Below are positions 39,149 through 47,936 of a stretch of 64,000 nucleotides of DNA, piece after piece. Position 1 is the stretch's first letter; each line of letters opens with the position of its first letter. The DNA comes from Psychrobacter sp. 1044 (GTDB lineage: Bacteria; Pseudomonadota; Gammaproteobacteria; Pseudomonadales; Moraxellaceae). Under the pieces are notes generated by a model. That model saw only the letters and a program-made list of their open reading frames with translations, had not been told where the DNA came from and made no database searches. The position numbers and the translations under genes are program-made. Location: positions 62,001 through 126,000 of the forward strand of contig NZ_CAJHAZ010000001.1 in assembly GCF_904846525.1 (NCBI RefSeq). The letters are read 5' to 3'.

Positions 39149-39826
39149 ATGACGTCTAATCAACTCTCAAATGAGCCTACGTGCTGGCAAGATGAAAACA
39201 GTCATCTGTCTGACGATTTATCAGGCATTACGCCAGAATCGCTTATTATTCATATCATTGATGACGAAGAAAGTGTGCGCATGTCCTGTGATTTTTTGAT
39301 TAGCAGCTTAGGGCTATCGACCAAAGTGTGGGCAAGTGCGCTGACGTTTTTGCAACAAGTTAATATTTGTCGTCCAGCAGTGATTGTGAGTGATTTGATG
39401 ATGCCAGAGATGAGTGGTCAAGCGCTACAAGTGCATCTTAGTCAACAGGACAGCCCTATGGCATTGATAGCGCTAACGGGAAATGGCGAGATTGCTGATG
39501 CTGTCAATATGCTGAAGCAAGGTGCGGCTGATTATCTGGAAAAACCGATTAATAGCCGCCGGCTACAAGAAGCGCTTGCATGTGCGCAAAACCTCACTCT
39601 AAAACGCGCCACGCTTTATGATATTAAAAAGCTCTATGCGCAGCTGACCGATAAAGAAAAGCAGGTTGCCAATGAATTGTTAGAAGGTAATTTGAATAAA
39701 AATATCGCTGATCATTTAGACGTTTCCGTCCGTACGGTAGAGGTGCATCGTTCACAAGTGATGAAAAAAATGCAGTCACAACATGTCAGTGAGTTGATTC
39801 AAAAGTTGGTTATGCTTGGGATTTAG
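39149..39826 (+). CDS. Response regulator, FixJ/TtrR type
   Basis: 225 residues from the ATG at 39149, which has AAGG six bases upstream; a 5' ATG at 39125 has none. The receiver domain carries the acidic pocket (IIDDEESVRMS), the phosphoacceptor Asp82 (VIVSDLMMPEMSG) and the Lys in DYLEKPINSRR. The C-terminal LuxR-type helix-turn-helix reads LTDKEKQVANELLEG and VSVRTVEVHRSQVMKKMQ. It pairs with the kinase 36 bases upstream and probably activates the divergent cytochrome operon. Confidence 0.9.
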   Translation: MTSNQLSNEPTCWQDENSHLSDDLSGITPESLIIHIIDDEESVRMSCDFLISSLGLSTKVWASALTFLQQVNICRPAVIVSDLMMPEMSGQALQVHLSQQDSPMALIALTGNGEIADAVNMLKQGAADYLEKPINSRRLQEALACAQNLTLKRATLYDIKKLYAQLTDKEKQVANELLEGNLNKNIADHLDVSVRTVEVHRSQVMKKMQSQHVSELIQKLVMLGI

Positions 39827-39919
39827 TTGTATGCACGTGAGTAGACATAGATAGTTTACCTACACAAGCTATATTATCGGTTCACTAAATATACTTTAAA
39901 AAGATAAAAGGAATAATTT

Positions 39920-40597
39920 GTGTCATATTTTCAAAGCGATGTTGCTGAAACTGTTCACCAGTTCTCAGTTAAACACTGTCCTGATGATAGATATGCTTCA
40001 TTTGATTATTGTTATGGATACTTCAAAAAAACCTCTTCACAGCAATTACGAGAAGATATGGAAAAAAGCTGTCTAGTTTTAGGTTTTTACCTAGCAAGCT
40101 GGGGCATGATGAGAGGTTCAAGCTTCCTATTAGGTCATAGCATTAAATACTTTGAACCTTTGATCGAATATATAGCCGAACAAGATAAATCTATTTGGGA
40201 TATTGATGTCGATAATTACAATGAACAGAATATGGATATCATTTTAGAGATATATAAACAATGCAAAGAGCGACTGATTCATGGTAACAATGCCCACTTA
40301 ACACTGATTACCAAAATTTTACTGGGTGTTTTTGGTTTTGTACCTGCTTTTGATAGGTATTTTAAAGATGCTTTTAGCTCTATCTCTACCAGTAAATGTG
40401 GGTATTCAGTGTGCAATAAAAATGCTTTAAGAAATATCCATCAGTTTTATTTAGATAACCAATATGAAGTTGATAGCCTAGCGGATAAATTGAAAATACT
40501 GGATTTTACAACTGGTGAGTCATCAGGGTTGAGATACCCTAAGGCAAAAGTAATAGATATGTATGGTTTTACCAAAGGTCTTAATATGAGCAAATAA
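39920..40597 (+). CDS. Uncharacterised protein
   Basis: 225 residues, GTG start preceded by AAAGGA at good distance. I do not know a function. FYLASWGMMRGSSFLLG followed by FEPLIEYI looks like a conserved core; I have an impression of similar lines in scattered bacterial proteins of unknown role. No signal peptide, no membrane segment beyond one modest hydrophobic stretch (LITKILLGVFGFVPAF). It is more AT-rich than its neighbours and has no functional link to either side. It ends before a strong terminator, so it is a single-gene unit and possibly acquired. Confidence 0.8.
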   Translation: MSYFQSDVAETVHQFSVKHCPDDRYASFDYCYGYFKKTSSQQLREDMEKSCLVLGFYLASWGMMRGSSFLLGHSIKYFEPLIEYIAEQDKSIWDIDVDNYNEQNMDIILEIYKQCKERLIHGNNAHLTLITKILLGVFGFVPAFDRYFKDAFSSISTSKCGYSVCNKNALRNIHQFYLDNQYEVDSLADKLKILDFTTGESSGLRYPKAKVIDMYGFTKGLNMSK

Positions 40598-40664
40598 CTC
40601 AAAAATAATATTTTATGATTTTGGCTATAGAGATTAGCTAGAAAACATATCTTATCGAAAAAAT

Positions 40665-40696
40665 GCCCATGCTTACATTAAGCGTGGGCGTTTTTT
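40665..40696 (+). terminator. Bidirectional terminator between unknown gene and ABC operon
   Basis: GCCCATGCTT and AAGCGTGGGC form a 10-bp stem (one G-T pair) with a five-base loop, then GTTTTTTG. On the minus strand an A/T run precedes it, so it can also end the ABC transporter message that stops at 40718. Confidence 0.85.
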
Positions 40697-40717
40697 GACT
40701 CATTCTACCTTTGTAAA

Positions 40718-41512
40718 CTAGCTCAATATCAAGCTATCATCTTCGACTTTTTCACCGCGAGTTTGCTCAAACATATCAAGTAAGTCATGTACAGTCATGC
40801 CTTGACGTTTATCGCCAGCCACATCTAATACCACTTGTCCTTGATGTAACATCACCGTTCTGGTGCCATGCGCTAATGCCTGCTGCATTGAGTGCGTGAC
40901 CATCATCGTTGTAAGCTGATTGTCCGTTACAATTTTATCGGTCAATTCTAAAACGAAAGCAGCAGTCTTAGGGTCGAGGGCAGCAGTGTGCTCATCAAGC
41001 AATAAAATTTTGGAGGGCTGTAATGACGCCATCAATAGGCTAACAGCTTGACGTTGACCACCGGATAACAGGCCCATACGGTCGGTTAAACGATTTTCTA
41101 GACCCAGTTTTAATACTGACAGTTTCTCGCGAAATAAGTCACGGTTATTTTGATTGAGCGCAAAGCTTAAACCACGTTTGCCGCCGCGCTTATAGGCAAG
41201 CGCCATGTTTTCTTCGATGGTTAGCGCCTCACAAGTTCCCGCCATCGGGTCTTGGAAGACACGAGCCACCCAATGAGCGCGTTGGTGCGCGGTTTTTTTG
41301 GTGACATCGATGCCATTTAATAAGATTGAACCGCTATCGACGCGCGTGGTGCCACTGACCGCATTTAAAAAGGTCGATTTACCCGCGCCATTGGTACCGA
41401 TAACAGTCACAAACTCGCCATCAGCGATATTCAGATTGATACCGCGTAGGGCAGGGTTTTCAATGGGCGTTCCAGGATTAAAGGTCAACCGCAAATCTGT
41501 AGCTTGCATCAT
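40718..41512 (-). CDS. ABC transporter ATPase
   Basis: 264 residues. Walker A GTNGAGKSTF, signature LSGGQRQAVSL, Walker B ILLLDEHTAALDPKTA and the switch His (VTHSMQQAL) are intact. It is of the class paired with BPD_transp_2 permeases and PF04392-type binding proteins, as in the streptococcal TrpXYZ amino-acid importer. AAGGA lies upstream. It is the last gene of the ABC set, 31 bases after the permease. The substrate is not deducible. Confidence 0.93.
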   Translation of the reverse strand: MMQATDLRLTFNPGTPIENPALRGINLNIADGEFVTVIGTNGAGKSTFLNAVSGTTRVDSGSILLNGIDVTKKTAHQRAHWVARVFQDPMAGTCEALTIEENMALAYKRGGKRGLSFALNQNNRDLFREKLSVLKLGLENRLTDRMGLLSGGQRQAVSLLMASLQPSKILLLDEHTAALDPKTAAFVLELTDKIVTDNQLTTMMVTHSMQQALAHGTRTVMLHQGQVVLDVAGDKRQGMTVHDLLDMFEQTRGEKVEDDSLILS

Positions 41513-41543
41513 AATAATTATTCCTTATGGTTGCACATTGACA

Positions 41544-42443
41544 TTAAGCCCGAACTTTACGACTTAAAAATTTATTTTTAGCTTTGGGCAATACCAAGGC
41601 CAATACCACGAGCAGCGCTGTAATCAAGTTTAAATCCTGCGGACCAAAACCAATACTACGTAGCGTATCGCTCGATAGGGCAACCTGAATAAACAGCTTG
41701 TACAATACCGCACCGACAACCACAGCAAAGGTAATCAGCCAAATACGCTTGGCAGGAATGATGGTTTCACCAATGATGACCGCTGCTAAACCGATGACAA
41801 TGGTACCAATACCAATCGAGATATCTGCGCCACCTTGAGTCTGCACAAACAATGCACCTGCTAGAGCAATCAAACCGTTAGAAATCGCCATACCAATGAT
41901 GGTCATCCATGAGGTGTTAATGCCTTGCGCCTGTGCCATTCGGAGGTTGGAACCCGTCGCCCGCATCGAAAGACCCGTTTCGGTACTATAGAACCAGTTT
42001 AAAAATAACATGGCAGCTATCACCACGACACCAATAATTAGACAGCGCATCCAATAACCGTTGCCATCCGTGACCAAGGTGCTAAAGACCGTGGTTTCAC
42101 CCAATAATGGCAAGTTCGGTGCACCCATAATCCGTAAATTGATAGAATATAGTGCGACCATTACCAAGATACTGGCAAGTAGTTGCAGGATGCCAAGTTT
42201 GACGTGTAGCCATGCCGTAACAATACCAGCAACGGAACCTGCCAACATACCGAAAGCACAGGCAAGCCATGGGTTGACACCAGCTATGATAGAAATACCA
42301 GCGACAGCGCCACCTAGTGGAAAACTACCGTCAGCGGTCAAGTCGGGGAAGTCGAGGGTGCGAAATGAGATCAGCACACCAAGTGCTACTAGGCCATAAA
42401 TCAGACCGCTTTCAAGTGCACCAAAAAAAGCAATTAAAGACAT
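41544..42443 (-). CDS. ABC transporter permease (BPD_transp_2 family)
   Basis: 299 residues, with about eight or nine hydrophobic segments (LIYGLVALGVLISF; WLACAFGMLAGSVAGIV; ILVMVALYSINLRIMG; IALAGALFVQTQGG). The opening FRTLDFPDLTADGSFPLGGAV is typical of the permease that accompanies PF04392 binding proteins. It forms the inner-membrane channel with the ATPase downstream. The 430-base gap upstream separates it from the binding proteins and contains a stem-loop. Confidence 0.92.
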   Translation of the reverse strand: MSLIAFFGALESGLIYGLVALGVLISFRTLDFPDLTADGSFPLGGAVAGISIIAGVNPWLACAFGMLAGSVAGIVTAWLHVKLGILQLLASILVMVALYSINLRIMGAPNLPLLGETTVFSTLVTDGNGYWMRCLIIGVVVIAAMLFLNWFYSTETGLSMRATGSNLRMAQAQGINTSWMTIIGMAISNGLIALAGALFVQTQGGADISIGIGTIVIGLAAVIIGETIIPAKRIWLITFAVVVGAVLYKLFIQVALSSDTLRSIGFGPQDLNLITALLVVLALVLPKAKNKFLSRKVRA

Positions 42444-42873
42444 AAGAGATCAGTAAGTCATAACCAAGCGTTTAGCCACTAACGTTCTAATATCGATTCA
42501 TAGAATGAGTGCGTGAGATAGATCAGCGCTGTCTCATCTATACGTCAATTTTAGCTAAACGACTAAGCGGTGAATTTAACAGATTAAACAATCTGCGGTT
42601 AGGGTAAACCAAAACATGTCACGATCAACAGCTATCATAAGCTACCTAGGTTCAAAGCTTTGATTAAAAAAAGGGCAAATTTAGAAATGACGCAAATACT
42701 TTATATTTAATCAATGTGGTTTAAATAAGAAGCCCAGCCTACTGATTCATAGCTGGGTTTCTGATGTTAAACATTTAGCCTCATCGCATAACGGTAGATG
42801 AAGGCTGACACCAAATCCATCAAACTCGGTATCTACCTTATGATAGCTGTAATGAGCTAGCTATAAAAGTGCG
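42444..42873. other. Gene-free spacer between permease and second binding protein
   Basis: No gene is visible. The stretch holds the stem-loop at 42728-42762 and otherwise AT-rich DNA that probably carries a separate promoter for the permease-ATPase pair. I found no riboswitch or attenuator peptide that I could support. Confidence 0.5.
42728..42762 (-). terminator. Stem-loop after the second binding-protein gene
   Basis: AGAAGCCCAGC / GCTGGGTTTCT pair over 11 positions with one G-T and a 13-base loop. On the minus strand it is followed by TTATTTAAA, a weak U tract. It probably reduces transcription from the highly expressed binding proteins into the permease. Confidence 0.6.
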
Positions 42874-43914
42874 TTATTCTACCACTTCTTTTGCTTTATC
42901 GATAACCGCTTGTGACAAAGTAATGCCTTCTTCTTTGGCATGCTTTGGACTAACGTATAGATCCAACATTTGCGGGGTGTAGACAGGAATAGCGCCTGCT
43001 TTTTCACCATTTAAAATACGTACCACGATTTTGCCTGTTTCGCGACCGAGCTCGTAGTAATTCACGCCCAATGCAGCAACGGCACCACGCTCAACTGAGC
43101 TAGTGTCAGACGCAATCAGTGGAATTTTGCTCTCTTTGGCGACTTGATATAGTGATTCGTAAGCCGATACGACGTTATTATCGGTTGAGGTATAGATCAT
43201 ATCGACCTTACCTTCGAGGCTACGTGCTGCCATCGCAATATCAGTACTACGCTGGGCAGGCGCTTCGAGTACATTGATACCTAGTGGTGTCAGTTTTTCT
43301 TTTAAGTTTTTCAATATAATCGTTGAGTTGACTTCGCCTGGGCTATAAACGTAGCCGACATTTTTTAGACTAGGAATGATTTGACGCATCAGCTCAATTT
43401 GTGGCTCATAAGGCAGGGCATCAGAGCCGCCAGTGACATTGGTGCCAGAGCCATCTAGTTTTGTCACTAGTTTGGCGGCAACTGGGTCAGTAACTGCTGA
43501 GAATACTAAAGGGATACTGCTCGTAGCAGCAGCTACTGACTGCGCTGATGGAGTACCAATCGCAACGATAACGTCTGAATTATCTGCGACGAATTGCTTA
43601 GCAATCTGTCCAGCAGTGGCAGTGTTACCCTGTGCGCTTTGGAAATTAACCGTTAAGTTTTCACCATCCTTAAAGCCTGCTTCATTAAGCTCGTCGATAA
43701 CGCCCTTACGGACGTCATCAAGCGCTGGATGTTCGACGATAGCCGTAATAGCGACGGTCTTCATCGCTGTGGCTGCATCGCCAGTAGCAGCTGTATCAGT
43801 GGTGCTGGTATCTTGTGCTGATTGATTACAGCCAGTTAAGATGGCCGTACAAACACCACCTAATAATAGTGCTTTACTAAAGTTAAAATGACCAAAACGA
43901 TTTTGATACAACAT
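42874..43914 (-). CDS. ABC substrate-binding lipoprotein (PF04392), paralogue 2
   Basis: 346 residues from the ATG at 43914, with AGGAG eight bases upstream; the GTG at 43923 overlaps that site. A lipobox (AILTGC) is followed by a Thr/Ala linker and the family core: TVAITAIVEHPALDDVRKG, LTVNFQSAQGNTATAG, QIAKQFVADNSDVIVAIG, NVGYVYSPGEVNS. It is closely similar to the protein upstream at 44061 and lies 147 bases after it, so the two arose by tandem duplication. It delivers a small organic ligand, perhaps an amino acid, to the permease. Confidence 0.92.
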   Translation of the reverse strand: MLYQNRFGHFNFSKALLLGGVCTAILTGCNQSAQDTSTTDTAATGDAATAMKTVAITAIVEHPALDDVRKGVIDELNEAGFKDGENLTVNFQSAQGNTATAGQIAKQFVADNSDVIVAIGTPSAQSVAAATSSIPLVFSAVTDPVAAKLVTKLDGSGTNVTGGSDALPYEPQIELMRQIIPSLKNVGYVYSPGEVNSTIILKNLKEKLTPLGINVLEAPAQRSTDIAMAARSLEGKVDMIYTSTDNNVVSAYESLYQVAKESKIPLIASDTSSVERGAVAALGVNYYELGRETGKIVVRILNGEKAGAIPVYTPQMLDLYVSPKHAKEEGITLSQAVIDKAKEVVE

Positions 43915-44060
43915 GGGTCTCACTCCTGAAAATAATAATGTGTCCGTACATTATTTAATTTATAGATAAAAGGTATAGATGGATAAAGGGTAAAGCAGTT
44001 ATCTGTATAGAAGGCTAAATGTTATTTTTCAGTGCTACTTGTCAAAACTATTTATCCGTA

Positions 44061-45128
44061 TTATTTATCCGCACTCTGCGCTTGTTTGTCGACATTAATG
44101 GCATTTTTTAGCAGCTCATCAGTCAGACTGACGCCTTGCTCAGCCGCATGTTTCGGGCTTGCATATAAGGTTAAAGTATTCATCACTTCAGGCTTAATAC
44201 TGCTAACTGCTTCGCCATTTAACACACGATACACCATTTTGCCTGTGGTACGACCAAAGTCATAATCATTGACACCAAGCGCCGCAGTCGCACCACGTCG
44301 CACACTGAACTCGTCCGAGGCAATGACAGGAATATCAAGCTCGTTGGCAGCACCTGCCATCGCTTCAAAGGCGGATACCACATTGTTATCTAGTGAGGTA
44401 TAAATCACATCAACACGACCAGCAAGGCTACGAGTCGCCATCGCCACATCCGTTGGGCGATTGGCGGTGACGTCTAATATCTTAAGCCCACGCGCAGGCG
44501 CAGCTTTTTTAAGTTGATTGAGTACCACCACCGAATTGACTTCACCTGGACTATAAACATAGCCAATGGTTTTTGCATTAGGCGCAATTTTTTGAATATT
44601 GTCTAGTTGCGGCTCGATAGGTAGCTCACTAGACAGTCCTGTCACATTAGATTGGATAGGCGTATTGTTCTCGTTAATGAGCTTTGCCGCGACAGGGTCT
44701 GAGATAGCCGTATAAATAACTGGAACCGTCTTAGTTGACGCAACGATAGACTGAGCTGATGGCGTCGAGATTGCCACGATGGCATCTGGATTGTCTCCTG
44801 CAAACTGCTTAGCAATCTGACCTGCTGTCGCTGTATTGCCCTGAGCACTTTGAAAATTAATGGTTAGATTTTGGCCTTCAACATAGCCATTATCTGCCAA
44901 CTCATCAATAATGCCGCGGCGCATCGCATCTAATGAAGGATGTTCGACGATTTGAGTGATGGCTAATGTCTTGGCAGGCTTATCAGAATCTGCGGCGGCA
45001 CTTGTATCTGTCGTTGCAGCAGTGTCGGTCGTGTTTGAGCAGCCAATTAATCCAAGCGCGGCGCTCATAGCAGCACCGAATAGGCTGAAGCGTAAAGTAG
45101 TAGCAAAGGTCATTTTATTGGGGCTCAT
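44061..45128 (-). CDS. ABC substrate-binding lipoprotein (PF04392), paralogue 1
   Basis: 355 residues. The signal ends in the lipobox GLIGC. The core repeats the pattern of its neighbour: TLAITQIVEHPSLDAMRRG, LTINFQSAQGNTATAG, QIAKQFAGDNPDAIVAIS, TIGYVYSPGEVNS. Differences concentrate in the lobe linking regions and tail, so the ligands may differ. It is the first gene of the transporter set. No good Shine-Dalgarno precedes the ATG at 45128, and a second Met lies five codons in. Confidence 0.92.
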   Translation of the reverse strand: MSPNKMTFATTLRFSLFGAAMSAALGLIGCSNTTDTAATTDTSAAADSDKPAKTLAITQIVEHPSLDAMRRGIIDELADNGYVEGQNLTINFQSAQGNTATAGQIAKQFAGDNPDAIVAISTPSAQSIVASTKTVPVIYTAISDPVAAKLINENNTPIQSNVTGLSSELPIEPQLDNIQKIAPNAKTIGYVYSPGEVNSVVVLNQLKKAAPARGLKILDVTANRPTDVAMATRSLAGRVDVIYTSLDNNVVSAFEAMAGAANELDIPVIASDEFSVRRGATAALGVNDYDFGRTTGKMVYRVLNGEAVSSIKPEVMNTLTLYASPKHAAEQGVSLTDELLKNAINVDKQAQSADK

Positions 45129-45374
45129 AGGTTAGAGAGTGCAGGTTACCCGAGTCAATGTTATGTGCATGCTGAGATAACGGGCTAACATCAAAGTAAT
45201 CAATCCATTGATCATTACGTCCATATTATGACAGTAATGTAACTTATGGCAATAAGAAATTAAAACGCGTTTGTCATTACTTCTATAAAGAACGTGCTGA
45301 GTTAATATTCATCGATATTATCTTCTATATAAGCACTGATTTTGGCGATTGACCAGCGATAGTTTTGGGACAAT

Positions 45375-45404
45375 AAAAAAGATGCCCAGCTGGACATCTT
45401 TTTT
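45375..45404 (-). terminator. Terminator of metG
   Basis: AAAAAAGATG / CATCTTTTTT with a ten-base loop (CCCAGCTGGA) follows metG by 23 bases on the minus strand and gives a six-T run. The symmetric ends allow action on both strands. Confidence 0.88.
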
Positions 45405-45426
45405 GTTTGTTGAGTAAGCCTAACTA

Positions 45427-47538
45427 TTAAGCAAGCACATCGCCAACGACACAGCCATCAGGTAATGTCACGACCGTTAAGCCTGTCTTTGGATTGCCAG
45501 TCGATAGCACCATACCTTCTGATACACCAAACTTCATCTTACGTGGGGCAAGATTGGTCACGCAAATAACCTTTTTACCTTGTAGTTGCTCAGGCTCATA
45601 AAACTTACGAATGCCGCTAAACACATTGCGGGGTTTGTCTTCGCCAACGTCCAAGGTGAATTGTAAAAGCTTATCTGCGCCTTCGACATGATTGCAGGCT
45701 AAAACGTGAGCGACTTTCATCTCAACTTTGGCAAAGTCTTCGATACCGATATGGTCAGTTTGCTCAGTATTTGTCTCAGTATTTATATCAGTACCAGCTT
45801 CTTTTGCTGGCTTATTATCTTTTTTAGCAACGGCTTTGCTAGCCACTGGAGCAGCAGCTTGAGCCAAAGACTCTTTTGATGCCTCAACCATCGCGGCAAC
45901 GTCTTTTTCTTCGATACGCTGCATTAAAGGCTTGAACTTATTGATTTTATGACCCAATAGCCACTCATTACGGCTGGCAAAGCTTAAGTCGTCAATGTTC
46001 AAAAACTCTTTGGCATTGGCGGTTAGCTCAGGCAATACTGGTGCAAGATAAACCATTAATTGACGGAAGATATTAATCGCGACCGAGCAAACATCTTGAA
46101 CTTCTTGCTCTGCGCCTTCTACCTTAGCAAGCGCCCATGGTTTTTTCTCATCGATATATTCATTGGCTTTATCAGCACATTGCATAATCAAACGCATGGC
46201 GCGAGAAAACTCACGGTTCTCATAAGCGGCAGCAATCTCATCACCCGTTTTGGTAATATCTTCTAATAAACTTGGCTCAGCGCAGACTTCTGTGAGCATG
46301 CCATCGTACTTTTTGACCAAGAATCCAGCGCTGCGGCTAGCGATATTGACCACTTTACCAACCAAGTCAGAGTTAACCTTTTGCATGAAATCTTCTAAAT
46401 CAAGGTTGATATCCTCGACTTTATCAGACAGTTTACTAGCAAAATAATAACGCAAGTATTCAGGATGTAAGTGATCAGCATACGTTTCGGCTTTAATAAA
46501 AGTACCGCGTGACTTACTCATTTTTTCGCCATTGACCATCAAGAAGCCATGAGCAAAAACACCCGTTGGTGTACGGAACTCACTACCAGCAAGCATAGCA
46601 GGCCAAAATAGCGCATGGAAATAAACGATGTCTTTACCGATGAAGTGATACACCTCGGTTTTATGCTCGTTTTCTTGCATCCAATAACGGTCGAAATCAA
46701 GCGCCTCGTCTGTACCTGCGCGCTTATCGCAGAGGTTTTTGAAGCTCGCCATGTAACCCACTGGCGCATCTAGCCAAACATAAAAATATTTGTCTGGCTC
46801 ATCGCTTGGGGTATCTGGAATCTGAAAACCAAAGTAGGGTGCATCACGGGAAATGTCCCACGTTGCCAGACCTGCTTCAAACCATTCTTGTAGCTTATTG
46901 GCGACCGATGTTTGCAATCGATTGTCACTACGCGTCCAATCTTTTAAGAATTGCTCAAATTCAGGCAAATTGAAGAAGTAATGCTTGGACGTTTTCAGAA
47001 TAGGCGTGGCATCTGATAATGTTGAATGCGGGTCTTTAAGATCCGTTGCATCATAGGTGGTACCGCAAACTTCACAGTTATCGCCGTATTGGTCTGCCGC
47101 TGCGCATTCAGGGCAAGTACCCTTGACAAAACGATCGGCTAAAAACAACTGTTTTTCAGGGTCAAATAGTTGTTCGACATCTTTTGTACTAATATGCCCA
47201 GCATCATTCAAGCGACGATAAATCAGCTCAGAGAAATGCTTGTTTTCTTCTGAGTGCGTGGAGTGATAATTGTCAAAGTTAATCAAAAATTTAGCAAAAT
47301 CTGCTTCATGCGACGCTTTCACCGAGGCAATTTGTTCCTCTGGCGTGACGCCATTGGCTTCTGCTTTGAGCATGATTGCCGTACCGTGTGCATCGTCTGC
47401 GCAGACATAAGTGACCTGATGGCCTTGCGCTTTCATGGCACGTGCCCAAATGTCGGTCTGAATATATTCTACAAGATGCCCCAAATGGATATAGCCATTG
47501 GCGTAGGGCAGCGCACTGGTTACTAGAATCTCACGCAC
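45427..47538 (-). CDS. metG: Methionyl-tRNA synthetase
   Basis: 703 residues from the GTG at 47538, which has AGGTGA five bases upstream and gives the usual start [14 protein letters not shown]; a GTG at 47547 lies inside that site. Class I features: HIGH-type HLGHLVEY, the zinc knuckle [18 protein letters not shown], and KMSKS near residue 338 ([13 protein letters not shown]). An anticodon-binding helical region follows, then a Lys/Ala-rich linker and a C-terminal tRNA-binding domain ([20 protein letters not shown]). It charges initiator and elongator tRNA-Met in the cytoplasm. It is a single-gene unit. Confidence 0.98.
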   Translation of the reverse strand: MREILVTSALPYANGYIHLGHLVEYIQTDIWARAMKAQGHQVTYVCADDAHGTAIMLKAEANGVTPEEQIASVKASHEADFAKFLINFDNYHSTHSEENKHFSELIYRRLNDAGHISTKDVEQLFDPEKQLFLADRFVKGTCPECAAADQYGDNCEVCGTTYDATDLKDPHSTLSDATPILKTSKHYFFNLPEFEQFLKDWTRSDNRLQTSVANKLQEWFEAGLATWDISRDAPYFGFQIPDTPSDEPDKYFYVWLDAPVGYMASFKNLCDKRAGTDEALDFDRYWMQENEHKTEVYHFIGKDIVYFHALFWPAMLAGSEFRTPTGVFAHGFLMVNGEKMSKSRGTFIKAETYADHLHPEYLRYYFASKLSDKVEDINLDLEDFMQKVNSDLVGKVVNIASRSAGFLVKKYDGMLTEVCAEPSLLEDITKTGDEIAAAYENREFSRAMRLIMQCADKANEYIDEKKPWALAKVEGAEQEVQDVCSVAINIFRQLMVYLAPVLPELTANAKEFLNIDDLSFASRNEWLLGHKINKFKPLMQRIEEKDVAAMVEASKESLAQAAAPVASKAVAKKDNKPAKEAGTDINTETNTEQTDHIGIEDFAKVEMKVAHVLACNHVEGADKLLQFTLDVGEDKPRNVFSGIRKFYEPEQLQGKKVICVTNLAPRKMKFGVSEGMVLSTGNPKTGLTVVTLPDGCVVGDVLA

Positions 47539-47936
47539 TTTTATCACCTATATTTTTATATAAACGGGTTGGTTATCAAACGTCTTAAGCGGTTTTGAGC
47601 TATTAGACGCGATACTATTAATATCAAACTATCAATGCTAAAACGTATTAAGCAAATAAAAATTTAAAAAAGTGTGCCTATGATACCGTAATTCAGCCAA
47701 ATTTGTGACATTACCTGAGTAATTAATATAGTCGCTAATAAAGCGATTAACTCTATACGGTATATAGAGTGTCAATCAATTATGAGAGATAAATAGTCGG
47801 TTGTATTTAGAGGTAGTAATGAGAAAGCGTCCATAAAAAACCCACCAAGCAATCGCTTAGTGGGCTCTTCGGTATCAAGCAATAATCATTAAATTTAATT
47901 ATCTTTAAGGTTTAATAAATGCCTCATTTCAGGACG
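47539..47936. other. Gene-free spacer between metG and the permease gene
   Basis: It holds the metG promoter region and the permease terminator (47835-47864). I see no further gene. The sequence around 47640-47800 is AT-rich without a motif I can name. Confidence 0.5.
47835..47864 (-). terminator. Terminator of the GntP-family permease gene
   Basis: CCCACCAAGC / GCTTAGTGGG (one mismatch) with a four-base loop; the minus strand ends in TTTTTTATGG. It lies about 75 bases past the permease stop. Confidence 0.75.
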
